Positions 1-5,637 of a stretch of 12,372 nt of DNA are shown here, piece by piece. Under the pieces are notes generated by a model. That model searched no databases and had not been told where the DNA came from. It saw only the letters and a program-made list of their open reading frames with translations. Made by a program: the position numbers and the translations under genes. Position 1 is the stretch's first letter; each line of letters begins with the position of its first letter. Source of the DNA: JAJZEO01 sp964477345 (GTDB lineage Bacteria > Chlamydiota > Chlamydiia > Chlamydiales > 2-12-FULL-49-11); the NCBI GenBank assembly GCA_964477345.1, contig CAYZDL010000026.1, positions 1 through 12,372 of the forward strand, written 5' to 3'.

Positions 1-53
1 AGAGCAAAGGACTGAAAATCCTTGTGTCGCCGGTTCAATTCCGGCTCTGGCCA
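1..53 (+). tRNA. tRNA-Phe (GAA), 3' part
   Basis: This is the 3' part of a tRNA cut by the window edge. The anticodon arm is seen at about 8-22, with GAA inside the loop of ggactgaaaatcc. The T-arm is at 29-45 (gccgg / ttcaatt / ccggc). The 3' acceptor strand tctggcc is at 46-52 with discriminator A at 53. The CCA tail is not encoded. The acceptor 5' strand and D-arm lie upstream of the window. The anticodon loop and the gtgtc variable region match bacterial tRNA-Phe. Confidence 0.93.
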
Positions 54-395
54 TATATATTTTCAATAGACCCGTAATAACGGGCTTGGGCTTCCAAAAT
101 AGACATTTGTTCCCTGTTTCCCTTCATTTTCTGGATTTACCAAGGATGTAAAAATTTCTCGTGCTTATTTAGATTCCCTTGGAGTGGATGTCGGGTCTTC
201 TTTTGAGTAAAATAATTTTAGCCCTATTTTACTGGTTGATGGGATGAACCTATTTGCCAAATACCCTGAAAATTCAACATATAAGTTAAAAGAATCTTTG
301 TAGATGAAAATGTTCTAGCGCTTTTCTTGATCAGATGGCCATTTTTTCTGCTAAAGCTCTAGTTTTTGTCATGCCCCTTTTCTAAGAATACAGAT
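54..395. other. AT-rich gap with a possible gene remnant
   Basis: No intact gene is visible. A small hairpin (cccgt-aata-acggg, 71-84) follows tRNA-Phe and could help end its transcript, but no T-run follows it. From 103 to 303 one plus-strand frame reads like protein (for example KDVKISRAYLDSLGVDVGSS, then LVDGMNLFAKYPENSTYKL). It is interrupted only by an in-frame TAA at 208-210 and ends with TAG at 301-303, with no good start codon. This may be the decayed tail of a lost gene; chance is also possible. Bases 304-395 show nothing recognisable. Confidence 0.4.
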
Positions 396-674
396 TCAAC
401 TATCTTCCATTTTAGTTGTCGAACATACCAATGTGCTTTCCTTAGTCACAGACGTCTTTGGATACTGAATCATTTTATCTAGTTTTGCATGCGTTTTTTG
501 CATAAGAGAGCGGTCCTTTCTAGTGCCGCCGGCAAGCCCATAAAGGGCATCACTCATAATGAGCTCTCGATCGACCAATCCATACAGATATTCTAGTTCA
601 TTGATGGTTACTTCTGTTTTCATCAAAGCGTCTTTGCTCTTTCCAGATTTGTAACTTACCAACTCGAATTTCAT
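396..674 (-). CDS. small protein of unknown function (92 aa)
   Basis: I do not recognise this 92-residue protein. It is hydrophilic and predicted soluble, with no signal peptide or membrane segment. A central stretch (about residues 20-65) looks helical and is followed by a Thr/Ser-rich tail. The start is well supported: AAGGAG lies a few bases upstream of the ATG, inside the last codons of the preceding gene, and only 4 bases separate the two frames. This implies translational coupling in a two-gene unit with the gene at 679-1031. The partner appears frameshifted, so the cassette may be decaying. Confidence 0.55.
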   Translation of the reverse strand: MKFELVSYKSGKSKDALMKTEVTINELEYLYGLVDRELIMSDALYGLAGGTRKDRSLMQKTHAKLDKMIQYPKTSVTKESTLVCSTTKMEDS

Positions 675-678
675 ATCT

Positions 679-1031
679 CTAGCTCCTTACGATTTGCTGT
701 GTTACTTCAGGCTGCAGAGATAGGAATTGCCCAATAGCGTTATGTACTTCTCTTTGCGTTTCTTTAAAATCTTGCAATTGTAGTCTCTTTGAGACCTCTT
801 CGATGAAACCTCCTAAAAATACATACATTTCAATTCTGATCGGTGCTTTACACTCAATCAGAGGTTTTCTGAATTTTGTTGTTAGTTCACCAGCAGGAAC
901 ATATGAGTCGCCCTCAAATGCTACCTTTTGTTCAATCTCCTCGTATAACAAATACCAATCAGATTGATTTCCATTGTTCTGAATTTTTTACGCAACTGCT
1001 CTGAATCAGTCAGAACAACCTTGTTCGTCAT
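679..1031 (-). pseudogene. small unknown gene, frameshifted near its start
   Basis: The open frame ending at 679 (90 residues from a TTG at 951, without a ribosome binding site) reads as coding further upstream, until a TAA at 990-988. An ATG at 1031 in another frame gives MTNKVVLTDSEQLRKK up to a run of six A residues (minus strand, 989-984). Adding one A there fuses both parts into one protein of about 117 residues. I infer that the gene starts at 1031 and carries a one-base loss in the homopolymer. A sequencing error, or slippage of polymerase at the run, would also fit. The family is unknown. The protein is soluble, rich in charged and aromatic residues, with no signal peptide. It shares a unit with the downstream 92-residue gene. 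If the frameshift is not real, the product is a 90-residue TTG-initiated protein. Confidence 0.45.
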
Positions 1032-1201
1032 TCATACAATCTGGTTATAGAAATGCGAATAAGAACTACGGATTAATAATCTTATTTAATTTCATTCGAA
1101 CTTAGTTATTAAGACGAATTATGAATCTATTTGTACAAGGGTTTTTCTTTACAGAAAATTCATTCTAATATAGCTTCGCCATTTATAATCGAAGAGTTTT
1201 T

Positions 1202-1963
1202 ATGAAGTGGTTCGGTTCTCTTTTTTTCTGTTTTATTGCATTCCTTAGTGCTGAGGTTCATACCTTAAGGCTCCGTGACCTGGGGTGCGTTCGTTATTTT
1301 TCAGAGGGCCCTCAGATTAAACAAATAGAGCGATTGTCAAAGATGGACGAGCTCATGTATACCTCTTCCTATGAATATGATGAAAATGGCCATTTAGTTT
1401 CCGAATGCTTAACAAATGCATCAGGTGAAATCATTTATAAAAATAGCTTTGATTCGATAGACCAACAAAACCAAGCCAAAGAACCCCATGCGCCATTCTA
1501 TACAGAAATGGATTTTTTCAGGGAAATATTATGACAAAGAAGCGGGGTTGGTCTATTTTGGGATGCGCCATTACCTCCTGAACTAAGAGAGTGGCTAACT
1601 CCTGATCCTATGCAGCAAGTTGATTCTTCTGTTGATTCTGATGTAATGGAAAGAAGCAAAAAGGGTGGCATCGATCCTAGTTTACCCAAAAATCCTAATA
1701 AAGATAAAAACTGGAAAGATGTCAGCCATCCCGAAGCTAAAAACAAAGGACGTCATAAGTACAGGAACAAAAAAACTGGTGAAGAAATTGAATATGATAA
1801 AGGAAAACCTGGAGAGCACGGACATAAAGGACACGACCACTATCATCGACCAAATCCAAATAAAACTGGAAGGCATGATGAATATTTAGATAAAGATTAT
1901 AATCCCGTCGCAAGAAATAGTGAAGAATCCCATCTTTATCCACCTGACTGGGTATGGTGGTAA
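1202..1963 (+). pseudogene. collapsed Rhs/YD-repeat protein with toxin-like C-terminus
   Basis: Three in-order pieces of one Rhs-type protein are visible. Piece 1 (1202-1534) has a hydrophobic signal-like N-terminus (MKWFGSLFFCFIAFLSAE) and a YD-repeat-like segment (YEYDENGHLVSECL...GEIIYKNSFD). It ends at a TGA after a six-T run at 1513-1518. Piece 2, in another frame (1518-1577), reads FSGKYYDKEAGLVYFGMRHY. Piece 3 (from 1577) reads PELREWLTPDPM and continues open to 1963. Pieces 2 and 3 together match the end of the Rhs core (FSGKYYD..TGL.YFG.R.Y.PE...W.TPDP). Beyond it lies a variable tail of about 110 residues rich in His, Lys, Asp and Gly, with GRHKYRNKKTGEEIEYDKGK followed by HGHKGHDHYHRPNPN and SHLYPP. 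This kind of tail is seen as the toxin domain of polymorphic toxins. Whole Rhs proteins exceed 1000 residues, so most of the repeat shell is deleted. Two frameshifts of opposite sign remain. A TATAAT at 1184-1189 lies just upstream. Confidence 0.75.
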
Positions 1964-1985
1964 TAAATTTATGAGGAAAGAGTTT

Positions 1986-2402
1986 ATGTATGTTGATAAG
2001 TCAACAATTTCTAAGTATAGCGCTTATTTTCATGATGGTACTCTGTTTAATATTCAATATGGAGCAGATCCTTTTGAGCTTATTCTTTCAATGGAAAGTT
2101 GTTATTTAGATGAGGAAGATTTGAAGGATCCTATTCCTCGTTCTAAAGAAGATACGTTGAGGGGAAAACTTTATTTAAAAGGCGTCAAAAACATTCATAT
2201 TAATCGCGAAAAGCTTTCTACCCCACTAAAAATGGACTATGATGATGGAAATATTTTTGATCTAGAGATTAAAAATAGTGAAGTACTTTTAGCTATTAGT
2301 TGGTGTAATTATCCACCAAAAGCTAGAACTAATGATTTTTCTACTATTACCATTGATGTAGAGAATGTGTGCTGGGAGAATATCCCTGATCTAAAAATAT
2401 AA
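1986..2402 (+). CDS. putative immunity protein for the Rhs toxin tail
   Basis: This 138-residue soluble protein has no signal peptide. The first residues are MYVDKSTISKYSAYFHDGTL. It is a mix of beta-strand-like and acidic segments: ILSMESCYLDEEDLKD, GKLYLKGVKNIHI, and a C-terminal WENIPDL. It directly follows the toxin-like tail, 22 bases after its stop. Position, size, acidity and the SMES/DIPxSK/GKLxLKGIKxI pattern agree with cytoplasmic immunity proteins found behind Rhs tails; this match is recalled, not searched. I chose ATG 1986 because AGGAAAG precedes it closely. ATG 1971 (143 aa) and ATG 1920 (160 aa, overlapping the toxin frame) are alternatives. The frame is intact although the upstream Rhs core is broken, which fits retention for protection against related toxins. 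Confidence 0.6.
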   Translation: MYVDKSTISKYSAYFHDGTLFNIQYGADPFELILSMESCYLDEEDLKDPIPRSKEDTLRGKLYLKGVKNIHINREKLSTPLKMDYDDGNIFDLEIKNSEVLLAISWCNYPPKARTNDFSTITIDVENVCWENIPDLKI

Positions 2403-2569
2403 GCGTGTTTTTTCCGTAATTGATCCGAATTTAAGGGAATTTTTTCTGCATACTTCAGAATAATATCAACTCCTTTCTTCCCTAGAAAACTCTGCTCTGG
2501 CATATTTTATGTGTTCGGAGTTTTGTAATAGATGGGGCTGAAAATCCTTAATTTTTCTGGGGGGATCAC

Positions 2570-2989
2570 ATGGTTGAATTAGAATTCACAAAAAAACCCA
2601 CATCTGAAGAAATTGAAGCACTCACAGCTGGACTTTCAGAATATGCACAGGAAAAAAAGGGGATTACCCTTCAGGCTCAATCCTTCGGATTTTTTCATAG
2701 GGACTTTCAAGGTGCCATTTTAGCAGGCTGCAATGGGGTGATCTGCTACAAAACAATGTTTATCGACCAGCTTTGGGTAAGCAAAAACTTAAGGGGTCAC
2801 GGAATAGGTACCCAACTCATGCAAAAAGCAGAGACACTTGCAAAAGATTTAGATTGTCAAATCATTGCTATCAATACCATGGATTGGGAAGCCGAGAGTT
2901 TCTATAAAAACCTCGGCTTCAAAATTGATTTCGAACGTCCTGGTTATGAGAAAAATTCGAAAATGATTTTTCTTAGCAAGGCGCTTTAG
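2570..2989 (+). CDS. GNAT-family N-acetyltransferase
   Basis: This 139-residue cytoplasmic protein fits a single GNAT fold. The acetyl-CoA binding motif A is seen as QLWVSKNLRGHGIGTQLM (about residues 67-84, with the R-x-x-G-x-G pyrophosphate loop RGHGIG). It is followed by helix ETLAKDLDC, strand IIAINTMD, and motif B AESFYKNLGF (about 108-117). The family transfers an acetyl group from acetyl-CoA to an amine; the substrate cannot be read from the sequence. The length is typical. The start follows a G-rich stretch (tggggggatcac) that can act as a ribosome binding site. Its stop overlaps by four bases the stop of the convergent minus-strand gene at 2986-3198. No operon partner is apparent. 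Confidence 0.88.
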   Translation: MVELEFTKKPTSEEIEALTAGLSEYAQEKKGITLQAQSFGFFHRDFQGAILAGCNGVICYKTMFIDQLWVSKNLRGHGIGTQLMQKAETLAKDLDCQIIAINTMDWEAESFYKNLGFKIDFERPGYEKNSKMIFLSKAL

Positions 2990-3198
2990 TCTTTTTTATG
3001 CTTTATTGATTTTGGGTAAGCTTCAAAGACCTGGTGGGTCTTCTCTGTCTCAGCAAGCTCAGGGTTTTTTCTTAAACAGCTCGATACTAACACTTTAACA
3101 ACGCTTGCACCCACTAAACAAAGGGCTTCCACAGGGTCTTTACCAAGGGTAGTTGTCCCTGGTCTCTCACATGGGGATGGGGTTATAAAAATGTCCAT
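2986..3198 (-). CDS. small protein of unknown function (70 aa)
   Basis: I do not recognise this 70-residue protein. It has a Pro/Thr-rich start, a short hydrophobic middle (ALCLVGASVVKVLVSS, about 25-40) and a strongly basic end (SIKHKKD). The hydrophobic part is too short and weak to call a membrane span firmly. Expression signals are good: AAGAGG lies five bases before the ATG, and a TTGAAC-17-TATAAT promoter sits upstream. A 34-bp dyad covers the promoter -10, the likely transcription start and the ribosome binding site. These signals make me treat it as a real, regulated gene despite its size. It is convergent with the acetyltransferase gene and overlaps its stop by four bases. Confidence 0.5.
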   Translation of the reverse strand: MDIFITPSPCERPGTTTLGKDPVEALCLVGASVVKVLVSSCLRKNPELAETEKTHQVFEAYPKSIKHKKD

Positions 3199-3232
3199 AA
3201 TATCCTCTTATTATTGTTAATAATAGGATATT
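3199..3232 (-). promoter_or_regulatory. 34-bp operator-like dyad
   Basis: This is an inverted repeat. The outer arms aatatcct (3199-3206) and aggatatt (3225-3232) and inner arms ttatta (3208-3213) and taataa (3218-3223) are complementary, with one mismatch (3207/3224) and a 4-base centre. It covers the -10 hexamer edge, the expected transcription start (about 3223) and the AAGAGG ribosome binding site of the 70-residue gene. Because transcription probably starts inside it, a DNA operator for a dimeric repressor is more likely than an RNA hairpin, but a hairpin hiding the ribosome binding site is possible if transcription starts earlier. Confidence 0.55.
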
Positions 3233-3258
3233 ATATATTTATTACGAATAATGTTCAA
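3230..3258 (-). promoter_or_regulatory. sigma70-type promoter of the 70-aa gene
   Basis: On the minus strand a -35 TTGAAC (3258-3253), a 17-base spacer and a perfect -10 TATAAT (3235-3230) are present. Transcription should start near 3223, about 25 bases before the ATG at 3198. Confidence 0.6.
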
Positions 3259-3287
3259 TTTATTATTATTAAGGTCGCGTTCCTTGC

Positions 3288-3641
3288 CTACTTCTTTTGT
3301 TTCTCCTCTTCGTCTTCGCCTATTCGTTCTCTTTCCATGCGTTTGGCTTCACGGTAGTGGTCCCAGGCATCTAAAGCGTGACTTTTAGCTTGGATACCAT
3401 GATGAACCACCTCTTTAAATTCAAAATTCATGGCTTCTTGGGCCATATCGTACACCTCTTGGTACGCAGCATTGAGATCATCACGCATTTTTTCTCGCTC
3501 TTCTTCGATCTCATCTTTTGAATATTGAATAAAGAGAAGGGTCGGAGATCGCGCCCTTCTGATCGATTGATCGATTAAATCATCTGCATAACATGAAATT
3601 TTGCATGAAATAAAGCCTAGTATAAAAACGAGTAAGCGCAT
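3288..3641 (-). CDS. small secreted, charged helical protein (117 aa)
   Basis: The N-terminus is a clear Sec signal peptide (MRLLVFILGFISCKISCYA, likely cleaved before DD), so the product should leave the cytoplasm. The mature part (about 98 residues) is nearly all helix-forming and highly charged, with long runs of Glu, Lys, Arg and Ala (KDEIEEEREKMRDDLNAAYQ) and a C-terminal EDEEEKQKK. Coiled-coil formation is plausible. The two Cys residues I see both lie in the signal region, and neither sits in a convincing lipobox. No family is recognised. A GGGAG ribosome binding site precedes the ATG, and a TTGACA-17-TAACCT promoter is seen at 3697-3669. It appears to be a single-gene unit. Confidence 0.65.
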   Translation of the reverse strand: MRLLVFILGFISCKISCYADDLIDQSIRRARSPTLLFIQYSKDEIEEEREKMRDDLNAAYQEVYDMAQEAMNFEFKEVVHHGIQAKSHALDAWDHYREAKRMERERIGEDEEEKQKK

Positions 3642-3668
3642 GAACTCCCTTTGGTGGAAAATTTTCCC

Positions 3669-3697
3669 AGGTTATCTATCGTGAGTGAATTTGTCAA
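3669..3697 (-). promoter_or_regulatory. promoter of the secreted helical protein gene
   Basis: A perfect -35 TTGACA (3697-3692) and a 17-base spacer lead to a weak -10 TAACCT (3674-3669), reading toward the ATG at 3641. Confidence 0.45.
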
Positions 3698-4035
3698 GAT
3701 TGTTACAAATGAAATAGAGATAAGTGGAGCGCTAAATTTATAAAACATTCTCAATTAATGAGAAGAGTTGTGCGCTGAAGAGTCAATCCCACTTTGAATC
3801 TTTAAGAAATCTTTATCGTTCTGAACCCTATTAATTGACCACTACTTTCGAAGCTGTGATGCAATTCTGGCGAGAGACTCTTTTCTTTGATCAGGATAGA
3901 GTTCCTTACTCGATATGGATTGTAGTGTCGTAGCGCGCAAAATAGTTCTTAAATGAGATCGAAGAGGTTCAAAGCAAGGGAGTCGCTCTGAATTACATCA
4001 GTTTAAAAAATGCTTTCACATTATGGGTGGAGCTA
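3698..4035. other. intergenic stretch without a convincing gene
   Basis: The stretch holds a small hairpin (ttctca-attaa-tgagaa, 3748-3764) of unknown role. A plus-strand open frame of 32 codons (3835-3933) reads protein-like (TFEAVMQFWRETLFFDQDRV) but has no good start and ends at TAG 3931-3933. It may be a gene remnant. Near 4005-4022, on the minus strand, an AATGT-GAAA-GCATT hairpin followed by T residues could be a weak terminator for the translocase gene. Nothing else was recognised. Confidence 0.4.
4005..4022 (-). terminator. possible weak terminator of the translocase gene
   Basis: Minus strand: a five-pair stem AATGT/GCATT (one G-U pair) with a GAAA loop is followed directly by a run of T residues, 14 bases after the translocase stop. 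The stem is short, so this is tentative. Confidence 0.35.
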
Positions 4036-5442
4036 TTAACAAACAGTTGTGTTGTTTTTGATCGCCTTTTTGAACGTCCTTCCTAAGAAGAGGGCAAGAA
4101 TTAGCCATAAGGCAAGCAAAGGAAAACAGATCATTCCACTTAGGGTGAGGTAGTAAGATTTCCCCGCGAGGGCGCCAAACGATTTCTGCAACGGTTCTAG
4201 GGTCATGTTGAAGATAGAGCCAACTTGTTTAGACGAGCGAGAGCCAAATGTTTCGATCCAGGCCTGAGCTTTGAATTTCACATCGGGGGTTGTAGGAATA
4301 TAGAGCTGTTTCAATGCAGGACCGTTTAATGCGTAGTTAATCGCTTTTGAACCGACCATCAAAGCAAAGAGGAAGGTTAAGGTATTCATGCTCATAAATC
4401 CGAAAAGAGCTAAACCAACAATAACGGGCATGGCTGCAAGAGCGATGCCGATTCCTAAAAAGCGTGTCACGTTGCTGATTCCAAGAAGTAGGCACATCAA
4501 AGAGACTGTGTTAACACTAGATCCATAAATACTTAAGTAGTTGCTTAAAGCAACACCTGAGTAGACTGAACCAGCAGCAATTTTGAAATTAAAGTCGAAG
4601 ATAGTGATGACCACTTCATAGATAAAGTTGGCCCCAAAGATGCAGAGTAAGTATTTGTGTTTTAGGAGTAGCTTCAATCCTTCCAAAAATCCAGGTTCCT
4701 GCTTAGCCTCTATTTGCTTCTCATTTTTTCCATGAAAAGAGGTGAGCCACTCTTTGGGGGTTTTCCTTAGAAAGTAGTAAAATAGGGGAATGATCAAAAG
4801 AACTAATAGACCCAAACAGAGCATTGATAGAGCATCTGTCGTAAGATGAAGTCTATGAGGCAGTCCTCCAATGCTAACAGGGAAAAGAATACCGCCGATT
4901 TGACCTATGGCAACAATTAAAGGGAATCCTCGTTTGGCGTGTGTAGGTTCTGTTGTATCTGCCGCAAAAGCCCAAAATAGGGCCACAACTAACGAGCCAA
5001 AACTTTCCACAAATAGGTACCAGACATACCCTAACGTGGTAAATCCAAACGCATGAAAAGCAGAGGTGCTTGCAACAGCATCAGCAGTCCCCTGAATCAT
5101 ATACATCAATAGGCTAAAACACAAAATGGCGGTTCCGTAAAAGGTCGGTAATATAATCAGCATCTTTTCACGAGAGGTCTTTTCCAAGAGGCGGGTGTAA
5201 AACATCACGAGCGGCAGTAAAGCTAAGACAGAAGCTGTTTTAGCGTAAGGGAGTTGATATTTCCCCACAAGCTGGATGAAAATGGAGTCTTTTAATGGCC
5301 GAAGCGTCCAATAAACCCCAATGATCAAAGCAAAGATTAAACCCATACGAAGAAATTTTTTAAATTCCTCGCGTTCAAAGTCGCCGAAATTAAATCGGCA
5401 TAACCATTGAAAAAATTGCAATATACGATTTTTCTTTTCCAT
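4036..5442 (-). CDS. NTT/TLC-family nucleotide (ATP/ADP-type) translocase
   Basis: This 468-residue inner-membrane protein has about 11-12 predicted membrane helices (for example 32-47, 70-84, 95-115, 133-160, 172-193, 205-225, 265-285, 335-362, 433-455). Family hallmarks are the first helix with WTLRPLKDSIF (about 45-55) and the conserved stretch GPALKQLYIP followed by AQAWIETFGSRSSKQVGS (about 374-409). NTT proteins of chlamydiae and rickettsiae exchange host ATP for ADP or import nucleotides and NAD with protons. Which substrate applies here cannot be decided by eye. At 468 residues it is slightly shorter than the usual 500 or so. Chlamydial relatives often carry several paralogues. An AAAGGAG ribosome binding site lies six bases before the ATG. 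It is separated from the upstream 681-residue gene by a probable terminator and is likely transcribed alone. Confidence 0.88.
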   Translation of the reverse strand: MEKKNRILQFFQWLCRFNFGDFEREEFKKFLRMGLIFALIIGVYWTLRPLKDSIFIQLVGKYQLPYAKTASVLALLPLVMFYTRLLEKTSREKMLIILPTFYGTAILCFSLLMYMIQGTADAVASTSAFHAFGFTTLGYVWYLFVESFGSLVVALFWAFAADTTEPTHAKRGFPLIVAIGQIGGILFPVSIGGLPHRLHLTTDALSMLCLGLLVLLIIPLFYYFLRKTPKEWLTSFHGKNEKQIEAKQEPGFLEGLKLLLKHKYLLCIFGANFIYEVVITIFDFNFKIAAGSVYSGVALSNYLSIYGSSVNTVSLMCLLLGISNVTRFLGIGIALAAMPVIVGLALFGFMSMNTLTFLFALMVGSKAINYALNGPALKQLYIPTTPDVKFKAQAWIETFGSRSSKQVGSIFNMTLEPLQKSFGALAGKSYYLTLSGMICFPLLALWLILALFLGRTFKKAIKNNTTVC

Positions 5443-5583
5443 AACTACTCCTTTAACAAAAAGAGCATAATATTTGATAGGAGTTTATTTGTATTGCCGA
5501 TATTATAGATATCCAAAATCGAAATAATCGATTTGAATAGGAGAGAGATCTGTGCCAGAATTGGCAAAGTGGCCTGTTCAAAA

Positions 5584-5612
5584 TGCTGGGCCACTCTTGA
5601 AGTGCCCCAGCA
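5584..5612 (-). terminator. hairpin after the large membrane protein gene
   Basis: A strong stem-loop: tgctggg (5584-5590) pairs with cccagca (5606-5612) and cact with agtg, with one C-C mismatch and a cttga loop. It lies 26 bases after the stop of the large unknown gene and is followed on the minus strand by TTTGAACAGG, a poor T-run. It could act as a terminator or 3' stabiliser. Confidence 0.5.
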
Positions 5613-5637
5613 GATCAATAGCATGATTTCTTGATTT

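Noticed and set aside
1665..1943. Other-frame open reading frames over the Rhs toxin tail, both strands
   Set aside because: They are shadows caused by the A-rich coding sequence of the tail; the tail frame matches the Rhs context.
2486..2524. Inverted repeat aaaactc / gagtttt as a terminator after the immunity gene
   Set aside because: The stem is only seven pairs with a loop of 25 bases, and it is too far from the stop to call.
3199..3290. AT-rich short repeats taken at first for a possible replication origin or repeat array
   Set aside because: The pattern is fully explained by one dyad and a promoter; there are no repeated DnaA-box-like motifs or spacers.
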